In this document: positions 21,372 through 32,600 of the stretch, piece after piece
How the letters are laid out: the number at the start of each line of letters is the position of its first letter
How positions within the stretch are numbered: position 1 is the first letter of the stretch
Source: Colletes latitarsis
Lineage: Eukaryota > Arthropoda > Insecta > Hymenoptera > Colletidae
NCBI RefSeq assembly: GCF_051014445.1
Contig: NC_135134.1
Coordinates: 31,065,672-31,129,671, forward strand
Length of the DNA: 64,000 bases
Reading direction: 5' to 3'
Notes under the pieces: model-generated
The model's input: the letters and a program-made list of their open reading frames with translations, nothing else
Database searches by the model: none
What the model was told of the DNA's origin: nothing
Position numbers and translations under genes: made by a program

Positions 21372-23074
21372 AGGAGGGTCGGCCCGCGGAGTCTCCCTCC
21401 GCATACCGGCCCATTTGTCTCCTCGACGAGGTGGGCAAGCTCTTCGAGCGTGTGATTGCTGCCCGCCTCGTCGAGCACCTGTCGCGGGGTGATCCCGGTC
21501 TTGCCGACTGCCAGTTCGGTTTCCGGGGGGGCCGATCGACTATCGACGCGATAGGTCGTGTGAGGGCCCTCTCGGAGGCGGCCGTCTCCCGGGGAGGGGT
21601 GGCATTGGCAATATCCTTGGATATTGCCAATGCCTTTAACACCCTCCCCTGGGAAGAGATAAGGAGGGGACTCGAATATCATCGAGTCCCCCCTTGTCTC
21701 AGGGCGGTCGTCGGGGATTATCTCCGCGGCAGGTGGATCGAGTATCCGGGCCGGGATGGTGATATGCGGAGGGAGGTGTACTGCGGTGTTCCGCAGGGGT
21801 CGGTCCTCGGGCCACTCCTGTGGAACATCGCGTACGACTCGGTGTTGCGGGCCGGCCTCCCCGACGGCGTCAGCACGGTGTGTTATGCGGATGACACACT
21901 GGTGCTGGCCGTCGGGGCGCACTGGGGGAGGGCCATGCGTCGCGCGGAGGAGGGGTCGCAACGCGTCGTCGACCGGATCAGGGGGATGGGGATGACGGTG
22001 GCGGTCCATAAGACCGAGGTGATTGCGTTTCATTCACCTCGGCAGGATCCGCCACCCCCTCTGATTCGGGTGGGTGGGGCTGACATCGAGGTGAAGCCCC
22101 AGATCAGGTATCTGGGGCTGATCCTCGATAGCCACTGGCGTTTCGAGAAGCATTTCCGCTGCCTGGTCCCCCGGTTGGAAAGGATGGTTGCGGCTCTGGG
22201 CCGGATCCTGCCCAACCTGGGGGGCCCGGCGGGCCGAGTTCGTCGCCTCTATGTGGCAATGGTCCAGTCGGTGGCCCTATACGGGGCCCCCGTCTGGGCG
22301 GACGACCTGGCTGCCTCCCGGCGCAGCATGACTATGCTGCGTCGGGTGCAGAGGCGCATGGCGCTCAGGGTCGTCCGCGGGTATCGGACCATGTCACATG
22401 AGGCGGCGACGGTTCTAGCGGGGATGCCGCCCATGGACCTGCTCGCGCGGTCGCACGCGGTGATGTACCGGCACCGCGTCGACCGTCGCGCGGGGGTGGG
22501 GGCGGTCCCGGGCGGGCAGGAACCTGCTTGGGGCGATTTGAAGCGCCAGGCCCGGCAGTCCGTGTTGCTCGCGTGGCAGGAGCGGCTGGCTCTGCCAACC
22601 GCGGGGCACCGGACTGTCGGGGCTGTTCGGCCACTCCTGAAGGAGTGGCTGGACAGAGGCCATGGCAGCCTCACCTACCGGCTGGCACAGGTATTTTCCG
22701 GGCATGGCAGCTTCGGAAGATACCTGTGCCGGATAGGGAAGGAGCCGACGGCGCGTTGCTGCCACTGCGACGCTGAGCAGGACACGGCGGATCATACCCT
22801 GGAGGTATGCCCCGCGTGGGAGGGGGAGCGCCGTGTCCTGGTCGGCGTCGTCGGGCGGGACGACTCGCTGCCGGGCGTGGTGCGCGCCATGCTCGGCAGC
22901 GAGGAGAAGTGGAGGGCCGTGGCCTCCTTCTGCGAGAACGTAATGTTGCAGAAGGAGGCCGCGGGGAGGGAGCGCGAGCTTCAGCGGCGCACTGAAGCTC
23001 GCGCTCGTGCGGTGGCCCGAGGTCGTCGCCCGGTCGCGAGGCGTCGCGGGCGGCCGCCTCGGCGTGGTGGATGA
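21372..23074 (+). CDS. Reverse transcriptase, partial (R1-clade ORF2, RT to C-terminus), no start codon
   Basis: The frame is open from inside the satellite (21362) to TGA at 23072-23074. Counting from 21362 it is 570 codons, and the first three or so are satellite. In that numbering, RT motifs are YRPICLL (15-21), FGFRGGRSTIDA (52-63), domain A LDIANAFN with catalytic Asp87, domain B GVPQGSVLGPLLWN (142-155), domain C YADD with Asp177-Asp178, and YLGLILD (250-256). After the RT comes a thumb/connection region and a C-terminal C-x2-C-x8-H-x4-C motif (Cys466, Cys469, His478, Cys483) followed by an Arg-rich tail. In the family this protein copies element RNA into DNA at the nicked target. Here there is no endonuclease and no ATG, so function is doubtful, yet no stop or frameshift is present, which suggests a young insertion. 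Domain A wording and the CCHC spacing favour the R1 group (R1/TRAS/Waldo-like). Confidence 0.93.
21422..23006 (+). other. Serial long inverted repeats (hairpins) within the RT coding region
   Basis: Arms found by reading the sequence: 21422-21437/21460-21475 (16 bp, 1 G-U); 21601-21616/21619-21634 (16 bp perfect, 2-nt centre); 21666-21675/21682-21691 (10); 21859-21882/21895-21917 (about 21 bp, small bulges); 22014-22022/22034-22042 (9); 22085-22104/22110-22129 (7+10); 22317-22329/22334-22346 (13, 1 G-U); 22444-22462/22472-22490 (about 18, two bulges); 22554-22562/22610-22618 (9, 1 G-U); 22623-22637/22642-22656 (15, 2 G-U); 22684-22699/22715-22730 (16, 1 G-U); 22778-22789/22829-22840 (12) around 22793-22798/22804-22809 (6); 22864-22876/22891-22903 (13, 1 G-U); 22921-22933/22948-22960 (13 perfect, extendable by 4); 22970-22984/22992-23006 (15 perfect). 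Pairing in RNA is inferred; the complementarity is seen. Confidence 0.9.
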
Positions 23075-23590
23075 CCTAGGCTGGGAGGGGGGTCCTGAGG
23101 GGACCCTCCTCCCGCCAGGCGGCGCCGGGTCGGACCGGGTGGGGGTAGGAGTGCCTCCCCCTACCGGTCCGACGCAAGGGGAGGCACCCTCGGCGGTCTG
23201 GTGCGGCCATGAACGCCCGGCCGCCGAGGGGTGGAAACGGGGTCGCGGGCGGTTGCGATTTGGGGCTCGCAGCCGCCACTAAACGCGGCCCCGGGACGGA
23301 TAGCGGCGGGATGGAGTGGCCCCGTCCCGCCGCTATGAGGCAGTGTGTCTACTGGGGGGACCGTTTGTCCCCCCGGGGGATGGGCGCGAAAGCGCGGGCA
23401 CGGGGAGGATACCGGAAGAATGCTTCGAGCGATGCCCGGTATCCTCCCAAAGCGTGGCGAAGGGTCACCGTGGGGTTTTTAGTGGGTAGGTCCCGCGCCT
23501 GTCGTTGTACGGGCGCGGGGAATCCCACACACCCCTCCCACCTCTCCCCAAGGAGGTGGGAGGGAGTCTTTCGAAGATTTTCCCCACGAC
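23075..23590 (+). other. 3' UTR of the retrotransposon
   Basis: GC-rich non-coding segment between the RT stop codon and the poly-A tail. It is dominated by inverted repeats: 23083-23095/23101-23113, 23129-23138/23164-23173, 23248-23258/23267-23277, 23300-23311/23325-23336, 23354-23361/23367-23374, 23403-23415/23436-23448, 23492-23502/23509-23519 and 23533-23543/23554-23564. In R1/R2-type elements the 3' UTR RNA is recognised by the reverse transcriptase; that role is inferred here. An open frame crossing into the poly-A and satellite is incidental. Confidence 0.85.
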
Positions 23591-23614
23591 AAAAAAAAAA
23601 AAAAAAAAAAAAAA
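23591..23614 (+). other. Poly-A tail of the retrotransposon
   Basis: 24 consecutive A between the 3' UTR and the resuming satellite. Ending in a homopolymer A tail is typical of many non-LTR elements and confirms + strand orientation. Confidence 0.95.
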
Positions 23615-26600
23615 GATCCTGGGTTTTTTTCGTGTTTGAATCACGTAGGAATGTGGTAACACACTGAAGCAGTCAATTAAACCTGGTTTCGATCATTATT
23701 TTAGAGGATAACACCGGTTAGGTCTGGGTTAGGTCTGGGTTATGCCCGCATCTGGCTCATGATTTTGCCTTCGCATACTTGTTGGCCAGATCCTGGGTTT
23801 TTTTCGAGTTTGAATCACGTAGTAATGTGGTAACACACTGAAGCAGTCAATTAAACCTGGTTTCGATCAATATTTTAGAGGATAACACCGGTTAGGTCTG
23901 GGTTAGGTCTGGGTTATGCCCGCATCTGGCTCATGATTTTGCCTTCATCGCATACTTGTTGGCCAGATCCTGGGGTTTTTCAGTGTTTGAAACACGTAGT
24001 AATGTGGTAACACACTGAAGCAGTCAATTAAACCTGATTCGATCAATATTTCAGAGGATAACACCGGTTAGGTCTGGGTTAGGTCTGGGAAATGCGCGCA
24101 TCTGGCTTATTCTTTCGCATTCTTCGCATACTTGTTGGCCAGATCCCGGGTATTTTCCGTGTTTGAAACACGTAGTAATGTGGTAACACACTGAAGCAGT
24201 CAATTAAACCTGGTTTCGATCAATATTTTAGAGGATAACACCGGTTAGGTCTGGGTTAGGTCTGGGTTATGCCCGCATCTGGCTCATGATTTTGCCTTCT
24301 TCGCATACTTGTTGGCCAGATCCTGGGTTTTTTCCGTGTTTGAATCACGTAGTAATGTGGTAACACACTGAAGCAGTCTATTAAACCTGGTTTCGATGAA
24401 TATTTCAGAGGATAACACCGGTTAGGTCTGGGTTAGGTCTGGGTTATGCCCGCATCTGGCTCATGATTTTGCCTTCATCGCATACTTGTTGGCCAGATCC
24501 TGGGTATTTTCCGTGTTTGAAACACGTAGTAATGTGGTAACACACTGAAGCAGTCAATTAAACCTGGTTTCGATCAATATTTTAGAGGATAACACCGGTT
24601 AGGTCTGGGTTAGGTCTGGGTAATGCCCGCATCTGGCTCATGATTTTGCATTCATCGCATACTTGTTGGCCAGATCCTGGGTTTTTTCCGTGTTTGAATC
24701 ACGTAGTAATGTGGTAACACACTGAAGCAGTCTATTAAACCTGGTTTCGATGAATATTTCAGAGGATAACACCGGTTAGGTCTGGGTTAGGTCTGGGAAA
24801 TGCGCGCATCTGGCTTATACTTTCGCCTTCTTCGCATACTTGTTGGCCAGATCTTGGGTTTTTTTCGTGTTTGAATCACGTAGTAATGTGGTAACACACT
24901 GAAGCAGTCAATTAAACCTGGTTTCGATCAATATTTTAGAGGATAACACCGGTTAGGTCTGGGTTAGGTCTGGGTTATGCCCGCATCTGGCTCATGATTT
25001 TGCCTTCATCGCATACTTGTTGGCCAGATCCTGGGTTTTTTCCGTGTTTGAATCACGTAGGAATGTGGTAACACACTGAAGCAGTCAATTAAACCTGGTT
25101 TCGATCAATATTTTAGAGGATAACACCGGTTAGGTCTGGGTTAGGTCTGGGTTATGCCCGCATCTGGCTCATGATTTTGCCTTCTTCGCATACTTGTTGG
25201 CCAGATCCTGGGTTTTTTTCGTGTTTGAATCACGTAGTAATGTGGTAACACACTGAAGCAGTCAATTAAACCTGGTTTCGAACAATATTTTAGAGGATAA
25301 CACCGGTTAGGTCTGGGTTAGGTCTGGGTTATGCCCGCATCTGGCTCATGATTTTGCCTTCTTCGCATACTTGTTGGCCAGATCCTGGGTTTTTTTCGTG
25401 TTTGAATCACGTAGTAATGTGGTAACACACTGAAGCAGTCAATTAAACCTGGCTTCGATCAATAGTTTAGAGGATAACACCGGTTAGGTCTGGGTTAGGT
25501 CTGGGTTATGCCCGCATCTGGCTCATGATTTTGCCTTCATCGCATACTTGTTGGCCAGATCCTGGGTTTTTTCCGTGTTTGAATCACGTAGTAATGTGGT
25601 AACACACTGAAGCAGTCAATTAAACCTGGTTTCGATCAATATTTCAGAGGATAACACCGGTTAGGTCTGGGTTAGGTCTGGGAAATGCGCGCATCTGGCT
25701 TATACTTTCGCCTTCTTCGCATACTTGTTGGCCAGATCCTGGGTTTTTTTCGTGTTTGAATCACGTAGGAATGTGGTAACACACTGAAGCAGTCAATTAA
25801 ACCTGGTTTCGATCAATATTTTAGAGGATAACACCGGTTAGGTCTGGGTTAGGTCTGGGTTATGCCCGCATCTGGCTCATGATTTTGCCTTCGCATACTT
25901 GTTGGCCAGATCCTGGGTTTTTTTCGTGTTTGAATCACGTAGTAATGTGGTAACACACTGAAGCAGTCAATTAAACCTGGTTTCGATCAATATTTTAGAG
26001 GATAACACCGGTTAGGTCTGGGTTAGGTCTGGGTTATGCCCGCATCTGGCTCATGATTTTGCCTTCATCGCATACTTGTTGGCCAAATCCTGGGGTTTTT
26101 CAGTGTTTGAAACACGTAGTAATGTGGTAACACACTGAAGCAGTCAATTAAACCTGATTCGATCAATATTTCAGAGGATAACACCGGTTAGGTCTGGGTT
26201 AGGTCTGGGAAATGCGCGCATCTGGCTTATTCTTTCGCATTCTTCGCATACTTGTTGGCCAGATCCCGGGTATTTTCCGTGTTTGAAACACGTAGTAATG
26301 TGGTAACACACTGAAGCAGTCAATTAAACCTGGTTTCGATCAATATTTTAGAGGATAACACCGGTTAGGTCTGGGTTAGGTCTGGGTTATGCCCGCATCT
26401 GGCTCATGATTTTGCCTTCTTCGCATACTTGTTGGCCAGATCCTGGGTTTTTTTCGTGTTTGAATCACGTAGTAATGTGGTAACACACTGAAGCAGTCAA
26501 TTAAACCTGGCTTCGATCAATAGTTTAGAGGATAACACCGGTTAGGTCTGGGTTAGGTCTGGGTTATGCCCGCATCTGGCTCATGATTTTGCCTTCATCG

Positions 26601-29600
26601 CATACTTGTTGGCCAGATCCTGGGTTTTTTCCGTGTTTGAATCACGTAGTAATGTGGTAACACACTGAAGCAGTCTATTAAACCTGGTTTCGATGAATAT
26701 TTCAGAGGATAACACCGGTTAGGTCTGGGTTAGGTCTGGGAAATGCGCGCATCTGGCTTATACTTTCGCCTTCTTCGCATACTTGTTGGCCAGATCTTGG
26801 GTTTTTTTCGTGTTTGAATCACGTAGTAATGTGGTAACACACTGAAGCAGTCAATTAAACCTGGTTTCGATCAATATTTTAGAGGATAACACCGGTTAGG
26901 TCTGGGTTAGGTCTGGGTTATGCCCGCATCTGGCTCATGATTTTGCCTTCATCGCATACTTGTTGGCCAGATCCTGGGTTTTTTCCGTGTTTGAATCACG
27001 TAGTAATGTGGTAACACACTGAAGCAGTCAATTAAACCTGGTTTCGATCAATATTTCAGAGGATAACGCCGGTTAGGTCTGGGTTAGGTCTGGGAAATGC
27101 GCGCATCTGGCTCATGATTTTGCCTTCTTCGCATACTTGTTGGCCAGATCCTGGGTATTTTCCGTGTTTGAAACACGTAGTAATGTGGTAACACACTGAA
27201 GCAGTCAATTAAACCTGGTTTCGATCAATATTCCAGAGGATAACCCCGGTTAGGTCTGGGTTAGGTCTGGGTTATGCCCGCATCTGGCTCATGATTTTGC
27301 CTTCTTCGCATACTTGTTGGCCAGATCCTGGGTTTTTTCCGTGTTTGAATCACGTAGTAATGTGGTAACACACTGAAGCAGTCTATTAAACCTGGTTTCG
27401 ATGAATATTTCAGAGGATAACGCCGGTTAGGTCTGGGTTAGGTCTGGGAAATGCGCGCATCTGGCTTATACTTTCGCCTTCTTCGCATACTTGTTGGCCA
27501 GATCTTGGGTTTTTTTCGTGTTTGAATCACGTAGTAATGTTGTAACACACTGAAGCAGTCAATTAAACCTGGTTTCGATCAATATTCCAGAGGATAACCC
27601 CGGTTAGGTCTGGGTTAGGTCTGGGTTATGCCCGCATCTGGCTCATGATTTTGCCTTCTTCGCATACTTGTTGGCCAGATCTTGGGTTTTTTCCGTGTTT
27701 GAATCACGTAGTAATGTGGTAACACACTGAAGCAGTCAATTAAACCTGGTTTCGATCAATATTTCAGAGGATAACGCCGGTTAGGTCTGGGTTAGGTCTG
27801 GGAAATGCGCGCATCTGGCTCATGATTTTGCCTTCTTCGCATACTTGTTGGCCAGATCCTGGGTATTTTCCGTGTTTGAATCACGTAGTAATGTGGTAAC
27901 ACACTGAAGCAGTTAATTAAACCTGGTTTCGATCAATATTTCAGAGGATAACACCGGTTAGGTCTGGCTTAGGTCTGGGTTATGCCCGCATCTGGCTCAT
28001 GATTTTGCCTTCTTCGCATACTTGTTGGCCAGATCCTGGGTTTTTTTCGTGTTTGAATCACGTAGTAATGTGGTAATACACTGAAGCAGTCAATTAAACC
28101 TGGTTTCGATCAATATTTTAGAGGATAACACCGGTTAGGTCTGGGTTAGGTCTGGGTTATGCCCGCATCTGGCTCATGATTTTGCCTTCTTCGCATACTT
28201 GTTGGCCAGATCCTGGGTATTTTCCGTGTTTGAATCACGTAGTAATGTGGTAACACACTGAAGCAGTCAATTAAACCTGGTTTCGATCAATATTTCCGAG
28301 GATAACACCGGTTAGGTCTGTGTTAGGTCTGGGTTATGCCCGCATCTGGCTCATGATTTTGCCTTCATCGCATACTTGTTGGCCAGATCCTGGGTTTTTT
28401 CAGTGTTTGAATCACGTAGTAATGTGGTAACTCACTGAAGCAGTCAATTAAACCTGGTTTCGATCAATATTTCAGAGGATAACACCGGTTAGGTCTGGGT
28501 TAGGTCTGGGTTATGCCCGCATCTGGCTTATGATTTTGCCTTCATCGCATACTTGTTGGCCAGATCCTGGGTTTTTTCCGTGTTTGAATCACGTAGTAAT
28601 GTGGTAACACACTGAAGCAGTCAATTAAACCTGGTTTCGATCAATATTTCAGAGGATAACGCCGGTTAGGTCTGGTTTAGGTCTGGGTTATGCCCGCATC
28701 TGGCTCATGATTTTGCCTTCATCGCATACTTGTTGGCCAGATCCTGGGTTTTTTTCGGGTTTGAATCACGTAGTAATGAGGTACCACACAGAAACAGTCC
28801 ACTAAACCTGGATTCGGACAGTATTTAGGAGGATAACACCGGTTAGGTGTGGGTTAGGTCCGGGATATGCGCGCATATGGCTTATACTTTCGCCTTTTTC
28901 GCAAACTTGTTGGCCAGATCCTGGGTTTTTTCCGTGTTTGAATCACGTAGTAATGTGGTGACACACTGAAGCAGTCAATTAAACCTGGTTTCGATCAATA
29001 TTTTAGAGGATAACACCGGTTAGGTCTGGGTTAGGTCTGGGTTATGCCCGCATCTGGCTCATGATTTTGCCGTCTTCGCATACTTGTTGGCCAGATCCTG
29101 GGGTTTTTTCGTGTTTGAATCACGTAGTAATGTGGTGACACACTGAAGCAGTCAATTAAACCTGGTTTCGATCAATATTTTAGAGGATAACACCGGTTAG
29201 GTCTGGGTTAGGTCTGGGTTATGCCCGCATCTGGCTCATGATTTTGCCGTCTTCGCATACTTGTTGGCCAGATCCTGGGGTTTTTTGTGTTTGAATCACG
29301 TAGTAATGTGGTAACACACTGAAGCAGTCAATTAAACCTGGTTTCGATCAATATTTCAGAGGATAACACCGGTTAGGTCTGGGTTAGGTCTGGGTTATGC
29401 CCGCATCTGGCTCATGATTTTGCCGTCTTCGCATACTTGTTGGCCAGATCCTGGGGTTTTTTCGTGTTTGAATCACGTAGTAATGTGGTGACACACTGAA
29501 GCAGTCAATTAAACCTGGTTTCGATCAATATTTTAGAGGATAACGCCGGTTAGGTCTGGGTTAGGTCTGGGTTATGCCCGCATCTGGCTCATGATTTTGC

Positions 29601-32600
29601 CGTCTTCGCATACTTGTTGGCCAGATCCTGGGGTTTTTTCGTGTTTGAATCACGTAGTAATGTGGTGACACACTGAAGCAGTCAATTAAACCTGGTTTCG
29701 ATCAATATTTTAGAGGATAACGCCGGTTAGGTCTGGGTTAGGTCTGGGTTATGCCCGCATCTGGCTCATGATTTTGCCGTCTTCGCATACTTGTTGGCCA
29801 GATCCTGGGGTTTTTTCGTGTTTGAATCACGTAATAATGTGGTAACACACTGAAGCTGGCAATTAAACCTGGTTTCGATCAATATTTTAGAGGATAACAC
29901 CGGTTAGGTCTGGGTTAGGTCTGGGTTATGCCCGCATCTGGCTCATGATTTTGCCGTCTTCGCATACTTGTTGGCCAGATCCTGGGTATTTTCCGTGTTT
30001 GAATCACGTAGTAATGTGGTAACACACTGAAGCAGTCAATTAAACCTGGTTTCGATCAATATTTCAGAGGATAACACCGGTTAGGTCTGGGTTAGGTCTG
30101 GGTTATGCCCGCATCTGGCTCATGATTTTGCCTTCTTCGCATACTTGTTGGCCAGATCCTGGGTTTTTTTCGTGTTTGAATCACGTAGTAATGTGGTAAT
30201 ACACTGAAGCAGTCAATTAAACCTGGTTTCGATCAATATTTTAGAGGATAACACCGGTTAGGTCTGGGTTAGGTCTGGGTTATGCCCGCATCTGGCTCAT
30301 GATTTTGCCTTCTTCGCATACTTGTTGGCCAGATCCTGGGTTTTTTTCGTGTTTGAATCACGTAGTAATGTGGTAACACACTGAAGCAGTTAATTAAACC
30401 TGGTTTCGATCAATATTTTAGAGGATAACACCGGTTAGGTCTGGGTTAGGTCTGGGTTATGCCCGCATCTGGCTCATGATTTTGCCTTCATCGCATACTT
30501 GTTGGCCAGATCCTGGGTTTTTTCCGTGTTTGAATCACGTAGTAATGTGGTCACACACTGAAGCAGTCAATTAAACCTGGTTTCGATCAATATTTCAGAG
30601 GATAACACCGGTTAGGTCTGGGTTAGGTCTGGGAAATGCGCGCATCTGGCATATTCTTTCGCATTCTTCGCATACTTGTTGGCCAGATCCTGGGTATTTT
30701 CCGTGTTTGAAACACGTAGTAATGTGGTAACACACTGAAGCAGTCAATTAAACCTGGTTTCGATCAATATTTTAGAGGATAACGCCGGTTAGGTCTGGGT
30801 TAGGTCTGGGAAATGAGCGCATCTGGCTCATGATTTTGCCTTCTTCGTATACTTGTTGGCCAGATCCTAGGTATTTTCCGTGTTTGAATCACGTAGTAAT
30901 GTGGTAACACACTGAAGCAGTCAATTAAACCTGGTTTCGATCAATATTTCAGAGGATAACACCGGTTAGGTCTGGGTTAGGTCTGGGTTATGCCCGCATC
31001 TGGCTCATGATTTTGCCGTCTTCGCATACTTGTTGGCCAGATCCTGGGGTTTTTTCGTGTTTGAATCACGTAATAATGTGGTAACACACTGAAGCTGGCA
31101 ATTAAACCTGGTTTCGATCAATATTTTAGAGGATAACACCGGTTAGGTCTGGGTTAGGTCTGGGTTATGCCCGCATCTGGCTCATGATTTTGCCTTCATC
31201 GCATACTTGTTGGCCAGATCCTGGGTTTTTTCCGTGTTTGAATCACGTAGTAATGTGGTCACACACTGAAGCAGTCAATTAAACCTGGTTTCGATCAATA
31301 TTTCAGAGGATAACACCGGTTAGGTCTGGGTTAGGTCTGGGAAATGCGCGCATCTGGCATATTCTTTCGCATTCTTCGCATACTTGTTGGCCAGATCCTG
31401 GGTATTTTCCGTGTTTGAAACACGTAGTAATGTGGTAACACACTGAAGCAGTCAATTAAACCTGGTTTCGATCAATATTTTAGAGGATAACGCCGGTTAG
31501 GTCTGGGTTAGGTCTGGGAAATGCGCGCATCTGGCTTATACTTTCGCCTTCTTCGCATACTTGTTGGCCAGATCCTGGGTTTTTTTCGTGTTTGAATCAC
31601 GTAGGAATGTGGTAACACACTGAAGCAGTCAATTAAACCTGGTTTCGATCAATATTTCAGAGGATAACACCGGTTAGGTCTGGGTTAGGTCTGGGTTATG
31701 CCCGCATCTGGCTCATGATTTTGCCTTCTTCGCATACTTGTTGGCCAGATCCTGGGTTGTTTTCGTGTTTGAATCACGTAGTAATGTGGTAATACACTGA
31801 AGCAGTCAATTAAACCTGGTTTCGATCAATATTTTAGAGGATAACACCGGTTAGGTCTGGGTTAGGTCTGGGTTATGCCCGCATCTGGCTCATGATTTTG
31901 CCTTCTTCGCATACTTGTTGGCCAGATCCTGGGTTTTTTTCGTGTTTGAATCACGTAGTAATGTGGTGACACACTGAAGCGGTCAATTAAACCTGGTTTC
32001 GATCAATATTTTAGAGGATAACACCGGTTAGGTCTGGGTTAGGTCTGGGTTATGCCCGCATCTGGCTCATGATTTTGCCTTCATCGCATACTTGTTGGCC
32101 AGATCCTGGGTTTTTTCCGTGTTTGAATCACGTAGTAATGTGGTAACACACTGAAGCAGTCTATTAAACCTGGTTTCGATGAATATTTCAGAGGATAACA
32201 CCGGTTAGGTCCGGGTTAGGTCTGGGAAATGCGCGCATCTGGCTTATACTTTCGCCTTCTTTGCATACTTGTTGGCCAGATCTTGGGTTTTTTTCGTGTT
32301 TGAATCACGTAGTAATGTGGTAACTCACTGAAGCAGTCAATTAAACCTGGTTTCGATCAATATTTTAGAGGATAACACCGGTTAGGTCTGGGTTAGGTCT
32401 GGGTTATGCCCGCATCTGGCTCATGATTTTGTCTTCATCGCATACTTGTTGGCCAGATCCTGGGTTTTTTCCGTGTTTGAATCACGTAGTAATGTGGTAA
32501 TACACTGAAGCAGTCAATTAAACCTGGTTTCGATCAATATTTCAGAGGATAACGCCGGTTAGGTCTGGGTTAGGTCTGGGAAATGCGCGCATCTGGCTCA

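Larger units (their letters stand above)
21372..23614 (+). mobile_element. 5'-truncated R1-clade non-LTR retrotransposon (LINE)
   Basis: 2,243 bp of very GC-rich DNA in the AT-rich satellite. It has the 3' part of an RT reading frame, a 3' UTR of about 516 bp and a 24-A tail. The satellite runs CATACTTGTTGGCCA before it and GATCCTGGG after it, which are contiguous in all other monomers. The target therefore lost nothing and gained at most one A, so there is no clear target-site duplication. ORF1, the endonuclease domain and the start of RT are missing, which fits incomplete target-primed reverse transcription. It cannot move by itself. The poly-A tail and the 5' cut fix the orientation. Confidence 0.96.

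Noticed and set aside
21281..22033. Long - strand frames opposite the RT gene
   Set aside because: Antisense openness follows from the very high GC third positions of the RT frame; no motifs were seen and the frame crosses into satellite.
21372..23614. Telomere-specific (TRAS/SART-like) insertion, because the satellite contains TTAGG motifs
   Set aside because: The element sits between TTGGCCA and GATCC at the monomer boundary, tens of bases from the TTAGGTCTGGG dimer. The site does not suggest targeting of the telomere-like motif.
23209..23667. Open frame after the RT gene
   Set aside because: It runs through the 3' UTR, the poly-A tail (as poly-Lys) and into the satellite, so it is incidental.
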